A DNA stretch of 64,000 nt, taken from NCBI RefSeq assembly GCF_024679095.1, contig NW_026111662.1:351990-415989 (forward strand). Reading direction: 5' to 3'. Positions 39,442 through 50,029 of this stretch are shown piece after piece; within the stretch, counting starts at the first letter, position 1, and every line of letters begins with the position of its first letter. The notes under the pieces were generated by a model. That model was not told where the DNA came from, did not search any database, and was given only the letters and a program-made list of their open reading frames with translations. The stretch is from Eriocheir sinensis (Eukaryota; Arthropoda; Malacostraca; Decapoda; Varunidae). The position numbers were made by a program, and so were the translations under genes.

Positions 39442-39520
39442 CGGTAATAAATAAATTCCCAGTATATCATCGACACTGACACCCATTTCCTATCCATAGG
39501 CCTCCTCCAGCTGCCACTAT

Positions 39521-41104
39521 GTGGACGCCCTGACGGCATGCCGCCTCATTCCCATGGACAAGAGGCCGGGATGCAGGCCTATAGGAGTCGGAGAAGTCCT
39601 GCGGCGCATCGTAGGCAAATGCATCATGGCTGTCGTCAAAGAAGATGTGAGAATGGCAGCAGGGAACCTCCAAGTTTGTGCGGGGCAGCAGGCAGGAGGA
39701 GAAGCAGCAGTCCATGCCATGCGGGAGATATTCGACCACGTGGAGTGCGAAGCAGTGCTTCTTGTTGACGCCAAAAATGCCTTCAACAAAATAAATAGAA
39801 AGACTATGATACATAACATTAAAACCAAGTGCTCTAGCTTAGCTATGTATGTCGAAAATACCTATACATACCCGACCGACTTATACATAAATAGCCACAG
39901 TGGAAAAGTGAAAGTGTTAAAATCATCTGAGGGAACAACACAAGGTGACCCAATAGCCATGGCTATGTACGCCCTGGGCCTATCAGTCCTCCAAAATGAA
40001 ATCGCGTTCGCAGAAACATGGGTGAAACAGGTGGCTTATGCGGATGACCTCTCAGGTGCTGGTAAAATCTCAGACTTAAAAGGGTGGTGGGACACTGTGA
40101 ACACCGCCGGCCCTGAGATAGGATACATCCCTAACGCCACCAAGTCTGTCCTTATTGTCAAACCTGAACATTATGACCATGCCGCAGAACCTTTTAGAGG
40201 AAGTGGCGTCATTGTGACAAAAGACGGACAACGACACTTAGGTGCAGTGATCGGGACAGAGGTATATAAGAAGGAGTACGTGGGAGACAAAGTAGCTGAA
40301 TGGGTGAAGGAAATAGAAGGTTCATCTGCCATTGCCAAGACTGAGCCACACGCTGCCTATTCAGCGTACACCCACGGCATCCAACATCGGTGGACGTTCC
40401 TGATGCGCACCATCCCCGGCATCAGTCCACTCCTCCGACCACTGGAAAGTGCCGTCAAGAATGTATTCTTGCCGGCGCTGGTGAAATCTCATGCTTTGGG
40501 GGAGGAGGAAAGGGATATGCTAGCACTTCCCCCAAGACTGGGTGGGATGGGGATCACCAACCCTGAGAAGCTGGCAGATAAGGAGAACCAAAACTCCATC
40601 AGCCTTACCAGGTCACTCATCAACAGGATCATCGCTCAGGAGGCAGAGGGAGAGATAAACCAAACAGAAATAAGAGATATTAAAAGAAAAATCTCAGAAG
40701 AAAGGCAACAGGCCCAAAAAGACGAGCTGGACCGTCTTACACACCACCTGTCCACAGAAATGGGTAGAAAAATACACACAGCACAGGAGGCAGGCGCCTC
40801 TAACTGGCTAACGTCATTACCAATCAGAGCAAAGGGCTTCAGCCTCAACAGACAAGAATTTGTCGACGCCATTGCTCTGAGATATGGCTGGCCGATTGAG
40901 GGACTGAGTGATCTCTGTGCATGTGGATCACCAAATGATGTCACCCACACCATGGCATGTAAAAAAGGAGGCTTTGTCTGTATTCGACACGATGAAGTGA
41001 GGGATCTGACAGCCAGCATGCTCGGGGAGGTATGCTTCCCCTGGACGGCGAACACCTTCAGTACAGGACGGCCAATACCTCACAGGAGGCACGGGTGGAT
41101 GTAA
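39521..41104 (+). CDS. Reverse transcriptase ORF of copy A (527 codons, frameshifted at the end)
   Basis: RT motifs in order: CRPIGVGEVLRRIVGKCIM, LVDAKNAFNKINR, SSEGTTQGDPIAMAMYALG, the catalytic VKQVAYADDLSG, then PNATKSVLIVK and RHLGAVIGTEVYK. A long thumb/connector follows, then the knuckle CACGSPNDVTHTMACKKGGF and RHDEVRDLTASML. About 29 bp are missing at 41030, so the frame ends at 41104. The rest, including the nuclease core, continues in the frame at 41032-41544. I recognise this polyprotein type from many invertebrate genomes. The YADD box and TTQGDP are diagnostic of RT; the clade (R2/HERO-like) is inference. Confidence 0.8.
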   Translation: MDALTACRLIPMDKRPGCRPIGVGEVLRRIVGKCIMAVVKEDVRMAAGNLQVCAGQQAGGEAAVHAMREIFDHVECEAVLLVDAKNAFNKINRKTMIHNIKTKCSSLAMYVENTYTYPTDLYINSHSGKVKVLKSSEGTTQGDPIAMAMYALGLSVLQNEIAFAETWVKQVAYADDLSGAGKISDLKGWWDTVNTAGPEIGYIPNATKSVLIVKPEHYDHAAEPFRGSGVIVTKDGQRHLGAVIGTEVYKKEYVGDKVAEWVKEIEGSSAIAKTEPHAAYSAYTHGIQHRWTFLMRTIPGISPLLRPLESAVKNVFLPALVKSHALGEEERDMLALPPRLGGMGITNPEKLADKENQNSISLTRSLINRIIAQEAEGEINQTEIRDIKRKISEERQQAQKDELDRLTHHLSTEMGRKIHTAQEAGASNWLTSLPIRAKGFSLNRQEFVDAIALRYGWPIEGLSDLCACGSPNDVTHTMACKKGGFVCIRHDEVRDLTASMLGEVCFPWTANTFSTGRPIPHRRHGWM

Positions 41105-41544
41105 GTGCCCGCGGATTCTGGATGCGCGGACAGCGGGCGTTCATGGACATCCGCATATTCGACGCGATGGCTGCCTGCCACCGTGAGTTGCTCCTGCAAG
41201 CCGCCCACCACAGGAAGCAGGAGAAGACAAGGGCATACGGTGAAAGAATCCAACATGTGGATCAGGGCAGCCTCAACCCCCTCGTCTTCACCACATCCGG
41301 CGGGATGGGTCCCAGGGCCCAATGCTTCTACGCACGCCTCGCGGAACAAATCTCAGAAAAGAAGCATCAGCCAAGGAGACACGTTGTCGCCTGGATGAGG
41401 TGTCGCCTCTCGCTCTCCCTGCTCAGGTCGGCCATCCTATGTCTCAGGGGCACCAGACACTCTGGCCCAAAAGCCACCAACATCTCCAATATGGACTATG
41501 AAGCCACAGTGGTGGAGAGTGACATTAGGGTGGGTCGGGAGTGA
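41032..41544 (+). pseudogene. Restriction-like endonuclease region of copy A
   Basis: Continues from LPLDGEHLQYRTANTSQEAR into VDVSARGFWMRGQRAFMDIR and IFDAMAACHREL, then the family tail (VVAWMRCRLSLSLLRSAILC) and a stop. The D..(12-16)..D-I-R pattern, with the RHDE helix upstream, fits a PD-(D/E)xK-type nuclease. Separated from the RT frame by a small deletion. Confidence 0.65.
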
Positions 41545-41740
41545 CTTGAGTAGGGAAGGAAAGGGGGATCTAGACGTAATAGATGATGGGTGATTTAGTG
41601 TCAGGTAGTATTAGTGATATGGTTGGATGCCACAGTCATTAGGGAACAGAGTTGGGGCTAATGACCTCCAAGCTATGGAGCCCTCCATGATTATGTGTCG
41701 GGAAAACAAACATGGGTGGAGGTATCATTTATGTTTGTAG

Positions 41741-42195
<455 letters not shown>

Positions 42196-43167
42196 GTATA
42201 TTGCACAGGAAGTGGGCGCTTCAAACTGGCTAACCACACTACCTATCAGGGCAAAAGGCTTCAACTTAAACAAAAAAAGAATTCACTGATGCCCTTGCCC
42301 TCAGGTATGGCTGGCCAGTGGATGGGCTCCCAAACATGTGTAACTGTGGCTCACCCTTCAACCAAAATCATGCCATGACATGCAAGAGAGGAGGTTTCGT
42401 CTGCATGAGACATGATGAAGTAAGAGACGTAACAGCTCAGATGCTGAAAGAAGTCTGCCACGACGTGACTGTGGAACCCATGCTGCTCCCTCTGCAAGGC
42501 GAACACCTCGCCAGACGCACCGCTAATGTTTCGAACGAAGCACGAGTGGATGTTAGCGCCAGAGGGTTTTGGACTCGTGGACAAAGGGCATATTTTGACA
42601 TAAGGATCTTTGATCAGATGGCCCATTGCCACAGAGACCTGACCCTTAATGCAGCCCACAGAAGAAACGAACAAGAGAAGAACAGAGCATATGAAGAAAG
42701 AATACAGAATGTGGACCAGGGCTCCTTCACCCCGGTAGTATTCACGACGGCAGGAGGGATGGGACCAAGGGCGCAGAGCTTCTACGCAAGACTCGCCGAA
42801 ACTCTGGCAGATAAGAAACAGCAGCCAAGAAGCAGCGTGGTCGCCTGGATGAGATGCAGGCTGTCCTTCTCCCTCCTGAGGTCAGCCTTGGTCTGCCTGA
42901 GAGGAACCAGGTCACCTGCACCCAAAACCACCCGCATTGCTGACCTGGACTTTAAGGCGACGGTGGTTGATAGTCGTATCAACCACAAGCTCTGTTAGCC
43001 TAAAAATAATATGTTTAGTAGAGTTTGTAATATTAAATAAAGATGGTTGTCGGCCACAGTCATTGCCGGGGTGGGACCAATGAATTGCTTTGTGAAAGGA
43101 TATGAGAGAATATACCGCTCACAACGCAACTCTAAAAGATGGAGGCCTGTTATAAAAATTAAAAAAA
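42196..43167 (+). mobile_element. RLE-type LINE, copy B (5'-truncated)
   Basis: Starts at TATTGCACAGGAAGTGGGCG inside (TAG)n and ends at ATTGTAGTAGTAG. The frame 42318-42998 covers the CCHC knuckle (CNCGSPFNQNHAMTCKRGGF), RHDEVRDVTAQMLKEVCHDV, the VDVSARGFW..FDIRIFD core and the stop. One extra A in an A-run (42269-42275) shifts the upstream part. Very similar to copy D. Confidence 0.85.
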
Positions 43168-43175
43168 TTGTAGTA

Positions 43176-43223
<48 letters not shown>

Positions 43224-43305
43224 ATTTTAGTAGCAATATTAGTAGCAGTTGTAGTAGCAGTAGTAGTAGTAGTAGTAGTAGTAGTAATAGTAGTAGTAGT
43301 AGTAA

Positions 43306-43352
<47 letters not shown>
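43168..43352. repeat. (TAG)n array 2
   Basis: TAG units with a few TTAGCAATA-type variants, between copy B and the LINE fragment that follows. Confidence 0.95.
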
Positions 43353-43354
<2 letters not shown>

Positions 43355-44203
43355 TGCTATCATTTCCGATTGAGGCAGAAGGAACCTTGTGTCCTTCAAT
43401 GCCTCAAAAATTCAATTTTTCCACCTATCATCTCGACACAATCTTCCAAACACCTATCCCCTATTCTTCGACAACACTCAGCTATCACCATCTTCAACAC
43501 TAAACATCCTCGGTCTATCCTTTACTCAAAATCTAAACTGCAAACCTCACATCTCCTCTCTCGCTAAATCAGCTTCCTCGAGGCTGGGCGTTCAGTATCG
43601 TCTCCGCCAGTTATTCTCCCCCGCGCAGTTCCTATCCATATACAGGGGCCTTCTCCGCCCTCGTATGGAGTATGCATCTCACGTGTGGGGGGCTCCACTC
43701 ACACAGTTCTTCTGGACAGAGTGGAGTCTAAGGCTCTTCATCTCGTCAGCTCTCCTCCTCCTACTGATAGTCTTCTACCTCTTAAATTCCGTCGCATGTT
43801 GCCTCTCTTTCTATCTTCTATCGATATTTCCGCGCTTATTGCTCTCCTGAACTTGTTAACTGCATGCCTCCCCCCCTCCCGCGGCCCCGCTGCACACGAC
43901 TTTCTACTCATGCTCATCCCTATACAGTCCAAACCCCTTATGCAAGAGTTAACCAGCATCTTTACTCTTTCATCCCTCACGCTGGTAAACTCTGGAACAA
44001 TCTTCCATCATCTGTATTTCCTCCTGCCTACGACTTGAACTCTTTTAAAAGAAGGGTATCAGGACACATCTCCTCCCGAAACTGACCTCTCTTTCGGCCA
44101 CCTCTTTTGATTCTTTTTTAGGAGCAGCGACTTGCGTTTTTTTTATATATTATTGTTTCCTTTTTTTGTGCCCATAAGCTGCTTTCTTTGGTGTAAAAAA
44201 AAA
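43353..44203 (+). mobile_element. EN+RT LINE, copy 4 (3' part, plus strand) inside (TAG)n
   Basis: The same family as 1716-4870, opposite orientation and 5'-truncated. It has LVSFNASKIQFFHLSSRHNL, YRGLLRPRMEYASHVWG and [13 protein letters not shown], then the 3' UTR and GTGTAAAAAAAAAG. A (TATTAT)n stretch at 44204-44230 grades into TAG units. Frames change near 43690 and 43860. Confidence 0.85.
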
Positions 44204-44282
44204 GTATTATTATTATTATTATTATTATTAGTAGTAGTAGTAGAAGTAGTAGTAGTAATAGAAGTAGTAATATTCGTATTAA

Positions 44283-44326
<44 letters not shown>

Positions 44327-44338
44327 ATAGTAGTAATT

Positions 44339-44380
<42 letters not shown>

Positions 44381-44383
44381 CTA
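44204..44383. repeat. (ATT)n/(TAG)n array 3
   Basis: ATT units 44204-44230, then TAG units with variants to 44383. Confidence 0.95.
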
Positions 44384-44679
44384 GTCAGGCTGTCCTCCCT
44401 CCTGAGGTCAGCCTTGTTCTGCCTGAGAGGAACCAGGTCACCTGCACCCAAAACCACCCGCATTGCTGACCTGGACTTTGAGGCGACGGTGGTTGATAGT
44501 CGTATCAACCACAAGCTCTGTTAGCTTAAAAATAAAATGTTTAGTAAAGTTTGTAATATTAAATAAAGATGGTTGTTGGCCACAGTCATTGGCGGGGTGG
44601 GGCCAATGAATTGCTTTGTGAAAGGATACGAGAAAATATACCGCTCACAACGCAACTCAAATAGATGGAGACCCGTTGG
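44384..44679 (+). mobile_element. RLE-type LINE, copy C (last ~45 codons plus 3' UTR)
   Basis: Begins CAGGCTGTCC directly after TAG units and contains the C-terminal codons (SALFCLRGTRSPAPK..INHKLC, stop 44521-44523). The same 3' UTR as copies B and D follows, ending at GTAGTAGTAG. Confidence 0.85.
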
Positions 44680-44695
44680 TAGTAGTAGAAAAAAA

Positions 44696-44731
<36 letters not shown>

Positions 44732-44770
44732 AAGTAGTAGTAGTAATATTAGTAGTAATATTAGTAGCAA

Positions 44771-44823
<53 letters not shown>

Positions 44824-44892
44824 ATAATAGTAGTAATAATATTAGTAATATTAGTAGTAATAGTAATAGTAGTAGTAGTAGTAGTAATAGTA
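44680..44892. repeat. (TAG)n array 4
   Basis: TAG units with TAATAG variants and one A-run near 44690. Confidence 0.95.
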
Positions 44893-46705
44893 GTCCTCAG
44901 AGGGCTACACCCAGGGCGACCTAGTGGCCATGGCAATGTTTGCCCTGGGAATGATGAAGCTGCAGGACATCATCCGCCATGAAAACACCAACGTCAAACA
45001 GGTGGCGTATGCGGATGACCTCACCGGGGTAGGAAAGTCTGCAGACCTCAGGAAATGGTGGAACCTCGTCAATGAACACGGCCCTAAAATAGGGTACCAT
45101 CCCAACGCCACGAAGTCTGTGGTGATTGTAAAACCAGAGGCATACGATCGGGCCAAAACAGCATTCCAGAGCAGTAACGTGAAACTGTCAGTGACTGGCG
45201 AAAGACACCTCGGGGCAGCCATTGGAACAGCTGAATACAGAACCGAATATGTGAAAACAGCTGTAAAGCGCTGGGAGTCCGAACTGCAGAGGCTGAGCGA
45301 GATCGCCAAAACAGAACCGCAGGCAGCCTACGCTGCATTTACGTACGGTGTCAAGCATAAATGGAACTACCTCATGAGGACAGTTCCTGATGTTGCTCCG
45401 TTACTAAAACCTCTGGAAGATGCTATCAGAAACACCTTCATACCGGCGATAGAAAATGGGAGATGTCCCAGTGACCAGGAGAGAAGATTGCTGGAGTTGC
45501 CGCCAAGAATGGGTGGGCTCGGCATCACAAACCCGCAAAATCTGGCTGAGTCTGAATTCGGGAACTCAATCCGAATCACAGCCTCCTTGACCGGATATAT
45601 TACCAATCAAAATGAAAGGGGAGAAGACAACCCTCAAGATATTAGGTCACTAAGGAATGAAATCTCCATAAACAGAGAAGGAAAACAGAGAGACAGTGTG
45701 AGTGACCTAATGAGAGAACTCCCAGAAGACACAAGGAGGAGGACAGATATTGCACAGGAAGTGGGCGCTTCAAACTGGCTAACCGCACTACCTATCAGGG
45801 CAAAAGGCTTCAACTTAAACAAAAAAGAATTCACTGATGCCCTTGCCCTCAGGTATGGCTGGCCAGTGGATGGGCTCCCAAACATGTGTAACTGTGGCTC
45901 ACCCTTCAACCAAAATCATGCCATGACATGCAAGAGAGGAGGTTTCGTCTGCATGAGACATGATGAAGTAAGAGACGTAACAGCTCAGATGCTGAAAGAA
46001 GTCTGCCACGACGTGACTGTGGAACCCATGCTGCTCCCTCTGCAAGGCGAACACCTCGCCAGACGCACCGCTAATGCTTCGAACGAAGCACGAGTGGATG
46101 TTAGCGCCAGAGGGTTTTGGACTCGTGGACAAAGGGCATATTTTGACATAAGGATCTTTGATCCCATGGCCCATTGCCACAGAGACCTGACCCTTGGTGC
46201 AGCCCACAGAAGAAACGAACAAGAGAAGAACAGAGCATATGAAGAAAGAATACAGAATGTGGACCAGGGCTCCTTCATCCCGGTAGTATTCACGACGGCA
46301 GGAGGGATGGGACCAAGGGCGCAGAGCTCCTACGCAAGACTCGCCGAAACACTAGCGGATAAGAAACAGCAGCCAAGAAGCAGTGTGGTCGCCTGGATGA
46401 GATGCAGGCTGTCCTTCTCCCTCCTGAGGTCAGCCTTGGTCTGCCTGAGAGGAACCAGGTCACCTGCACCCAAAACCACCCGCATTGCCGACCTGGGCTT
46501 TGAGGCGACGGTGGTTGATAGTCGTATCAACCACAAGCTCTGTTAGCTTAAAAGTAATATGTTTAGTAAGGTTTGTAATACTAAATAAAGATGGTTGTCG
46601 GCCACAGTCATTGGCGGGGTGGGGCCAATGAATTGCTTTGTGAAAGGATATGAGAGAATATACCGCTCACAACGCAACTCTAATAGATGGAGGCCTGTAT
46701 TATAC
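44893..46705 (+). mobile_element. RLE-type LINE, copy D (longest B-type copy)
   Basis: Enters at SSEGYTQGDL (44893), directly after TAG units, so it is truncated inside the RT just before the YADD box. The rest is intact through the stop at 46546. The 3' UTR has AATAAA near 46583 and ends at CTGTAGTAGTAG (about 46705). Confidence 0.85.
44924..46546 (+). CDS. RT/endonuclease ORF of copy D (540 codons)
   Basis: The longest intact frame of this family here. It has the catalytic VKQVAYADDLTGVGKSADLR, PNATKSVVIVK, RHLGAAIGTAEYRTEYV and a helical connector with LLELPPRMGGLGITNP. Then come the knuckle CNCGSPFNQNHAMTCKRGGF, RHDEVRDVTAQMLKEVCHDV, the nuclease-like VDVSARGFWTRGQRAYFDIR and a conserved tail (VVAWMRCRLSFSLLRSALVC..INHKLC). 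The fingers and half the palm are missing, so it cannot polymerise alone, but the endonuclease region is complete. The open frame also runs upstream to 44893. An RLE-type (R2-superclade) assignment is inferred from the knuckle plus C-terminal nuclease order. Confidence 0.8.
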   Translation: MAMAMFALGMMKLQDIIRHENTNVKQVAYADDLTGVGKSADLRKWWNLVNEHGPKIGYHPNATKSVVIVKPEAYDRAKTAFQSSNVKLSVTGERHLGAAIGTAEYRTEYVKTAVKRWESELQRLSEIAKTEPQAAYAAFTYGVKHKWNYLMRTVPDVAPLLKPLEDAIRNTFIPAIENGRCPSDQERRLLELPPRMGGLGITNPQNLAESEFGNSIRITASLTGYITNQNERGEDNPQDIRSLRNEISINREGKQRDSVSDLMRELPEDTRRRTDIAQEVGASNWLTALPIRAKGFNLNKKEFTDALALRYGWPVDGLPNMCNCGSPFNQNHAMTCKRGGFVCMRHDEVRDVTAQMLKEVCHDVTVEPMLLPLQGEHLARRTANASNEARVDVSARGFWTRGQRAYFDIRIFDPMAHCHRDLTLGAAHRRNEQEKNRAYEERIQNVDQGSFIPVVFTTAGGMGPRAQSSYARLAETLADKKQQPRSSVVAWMRCRLSFSLLRSALVCLRGTRSPAPKTTRIADLGFEATVVDSRINHKLC

Positions 46706-46706
46706 T

Positions 46707-46769
<63 letters not shown>

Positions 46770-46940
46770 AAAGTATTAGTATTAGTATTAGTAGTAGTAG
46801 TAGTAGTTGTAATAGTAGTAGTAATAGTAATATTAAAAGTAGTAGTAATAGTAGTAGTAATATAAGTAGTAGGGGAAAGAGTAGTAGTAGCAATAGCGGT
46901 GTTAGTAGTAATAGTTGCTATCGTAGCAATAGTTGTTGCT
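46706..46940. repeat. (TAG)n array 5
   Basis: Pure TAG at the left, degenerating to TATTAG, TAATAG and GCAATAG variants on the right. Confidence 0.95.
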
Positions 46941-47153
46941 GATATTACTGTTGTAGTATAGGTATTATCATTGTCGTTGTCATTGTCATATTTACACATG
47001 GACAAAACTTTAATAATGTCATCGGCTTAACTACAAGGGACGGAAAATAAATAGACTGATGCTTTCATTGTATTACATTTCGGTATATTTTTATTAATTA
47101 TCCCCATTTGCTCATCTTAAAATTTAGCTCCCTTATTCTCCTTTCGTACGTAG

Positions 47154-47780
<627 letters not shown>

Positions 47781-48190
47781 TTAAACTAAGTCAGTCACTC
47801 CAGCAGGGAGCGCCATCAAATCCCGGAGTTTGCCTTACAAAAAAAACGTTTTCTATCGTGTGCCGGGGCGGGGCTAAGGCCAGCGTGACCTTGAGGGCGG
47901 CGCAGGGATGAATGATGGGCCTTTAAACTCTACCATGCATGCCGGACACGAGCCAGTCGCGGCGCCCTGAATCACGCGTCACCGGCTACTTCGGGGGTCA
48001 TGTTGGTAAACCTTTCGGCGTCCAGGCACACACACTGGGCAAGGCTGTCGTGGAGTGGTGGGCGCGTCCAGGGGTAGTTTACGGCCCTGGCGGTAGTCTG
48101 ACGAGGCCTCTGTGATGGGATCTTGAAAATACTCCGGAAAACTCGATTACTCGCCTTCGTGGCCTTTGTAAACGTTTGTTGTGAAGTGGA
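47781..48190. other. GC-richer unique sequence, no gene recognised
   Basis: Moderately GC-rich with short frames and no recognisable domain. Confidence 0.4.
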
Positions 48191-48194
48191 AAGC

Positions 48195-48450
48195 GTTAAG
48201 AATACGAGACTCAGGTCGCCATTGTCAGACGCTTCCGCCTCTCACATCAACTTTTTCAAGGCCAAAAGAGGACATTAATCGGGCTCTAATGAGTGTTCGT
48301 TTAGGCTGATAAAACAAAAGAAGGGTCAGACTACCACCAGGGTCATGAAACTACCCCGGGAAATGCCCACAACTCCTACGGAAGCCTTGGCAAGCGTGTG
48401 CGTGCTTGGGCGACGAAATGTTGACCCCGAATTCTTGAACGTATCAGCCC
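48195..48450. mobile_element. MITE family M, copy 1
   Basis: Contains AGACGCTTCCGCC, TTAATCGGGCTCTAATGAG, ACTACCACCAGGGTCATGAA and GGCAAGCGTGT in the same order as related copies near 48.6, 49.1 and 61.8 kb. GACGCTTCC (left) and GCAAGCGTGT (right) look like remains of terminal inverted repeats. Confidence 0.55.
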
Positions 48451-48574
48451 CATGGCGACTATTTCCCAAGGCCGCAGGAAAGATGAGCTGGATGATCATG
48501 CGCGATTTTCCCGATCAAGATGCGTAAGTCATGAGCAAGTCTGAGGGCCTTATTTTTAACGGTATCGGGCTGCC

Positions 48575-48720
48575 ATTACAGCTTCCACAGAGAGGATTAA
48601 CCGGGCTTTCATGGGTGGTTTTCCAGTTCAGGGTGCAGCAGAGGTCGTGTAAACCTATCACCAGCATCACAAAACAGTCCACGGAAAGCCCAGCAACTTG
48701 TAAGTACGAGAGGCTTATCA
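48575..48720. mobile_element. MITE family M, copy 2 (partial)
   Basis: GGATTAACCGGGCTTTCATG, CAGCAGAGGTCGTGTAAAC and ATCACAAAACAGTCCACGG align with copy 1 and, inverted, with copy 3. Confidence 0.55.
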
Positions 48721-48864
48721 AACAAGAGAACTGAGGGGCCAGACGCTTGAAATAGACACTTAAGCGGATAGAGTGATTAGAAAGACTGGTTTCTACTCTC
48801 CGAAATGTGTAAATACATCTATACTGCAGGGAAGTGGGTAGGCATAGAGATTAGAACACACAAT

Positions 48865-48867
<3 letters not shown>

Positions 48868-48912
<45 letters not shown>
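48868..48912. repeat. (CA)n microsatellite
   Basis: About 45 bp of CA. Confidence 0.95.
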
Positions 48913-49007
48913 GTCAGCTGTAAAGACACACAGACAGTGCTGCAGGGGTGGGTCAGTAAGGCTGCACGGCACGTATCCTTAACCGGTCGGCGCCTCGGTT
49001 CGCCTGT

Positions 49008-49150
49008 TTAAGAGCCTCTCGTAGAAGTTTCAGGGTTTTTCACGGACTGTTTCGTGATCCCGGTGACAGTCATACACGACCTCTGCACCCTCAACGGGAC
49101 ACCCCCGTGAAAACCCAGTTAATCTTCTCTGTGGGCTTGGAAAATAGTCC
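49008..49150. mobile_element. MITE family M, copy 3 (inverted)
   Basis: The reverse complement matches copy 2: AGATTAACTGGGTTTTCACG, GCAGAGGTCGTGTATGAC and ATCACGAAACAGTCCGTG. Confidence 0.55.
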
Positions 49151-49159
49151 TAATCTGAG

Positions 49160-50020
49160 CCGAGACGTTTAGGAATAGGGAACGAACTCACTCCAACCTC
49201 GTTTACAGTCTCTCTGTAGATTAAGTAACGCACACACCAGCGGCTTTGAAACAGGCGTAAAAGTAGCTATACCATTCATAACAACTCTCTGTTTACGGTC
49301 GGTAAGCCAGTCTCTGAGCCACTTATGAATGTTACCAGTTATACCGTGAGCTTGAAATTTACTAAGGAGACGGTTGTGAGGGACTTTGTCAAATGTTTTC
49401 TGAAAGTCCAAATATACATTGTCTACTGATTGACTTTCATCGTACACATGAAAGATGTAGTTGAAGAAATCGAGAAAGTAAGTCAAACAGAAACGTTTGT
49501 TTCGAAAACCATGTTGCGAATTATTAGTCTGTTATCTTAAAAAAAAAAAAAATCAATTTTTTCGCGAATGATTGTCTCAAAAATTTTGCACACGATTTAC
49601 GTTACAGTGATCGGTCGATAATTACCTGGTTGTGACTTGTCACCTTTTTTAAAGATAGGAGTTACGTTAGCGAGTTTCCATTCTAGTGGTACTTTTCCTT
49701 TGTTTAGTGACTTTGAGAATATGTTCAAGAGGGGCTTGCTGATCTGATGTTTTGCCTCTTAAAGAGTACGCGGGGATATTTTATCTGGGCCGGACTTTTT
49801 TTTTACTTTAATACTATCGATAAATTGTAATAAATCACTTTCTACAATGTCGCTAATAATACTCAAGGATGTGTCATCAATATATCGGTTGCCTTTCGGA
49901 TAAGATTTCTTCTGTAAAAACGGAGGCAAAACAAGTCAATCAATATGTTTACGATTTCTTTATCATCATTCGTGGATTCGCCATTTACAGTTGCTATTGG
50001 GCCAATACTGGGGTGAGAAC
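49160..50020 (-). pseudogene. CR1-like LINE reverse transcriptase fragment C
   Basis: A minus-strand RT fingers/palm section. It has SIGPIATVNGESTNDDKE and FASVFTEE near the right, then EWKLANVTPIFKKGDKSQPG-type text near 49660. VYLDFQKTFDKVPHNRLLSK and HKWLRDWLTDRKQRVVMNG follow in the 105-codon frame 49169-49486. Stops and an A-run (49540-49552) break it. Its 5' side runs straight into the 23 bp pyrimidine satellite; its 3' side stops near MITE copy 3. Confidence 0.8.
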
Positions 50021-50029
50021 TATTTTATT

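Larger units (their letters stand above)
39480..41740 (+). mobile_element. LINE with C-terminal restriction-like endonuclease region, copy A
   Basis: A non-LTR element, 5'-truncated at about 39480, with its 3' junction at the (TAG)n array near 41740. It carries RT, a CCHC knuckle and a C-terminal nuclease-like region, and belongs to a different subfamily from copies B-D. The 3' UTR (GGATGCCACAGTCATTAGGG..) is only loosely like theirs (GGCCACAGTCATTGGCGGGG), yet the junction is the same TGTAGTAGTAG. Confidence 0.8.
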
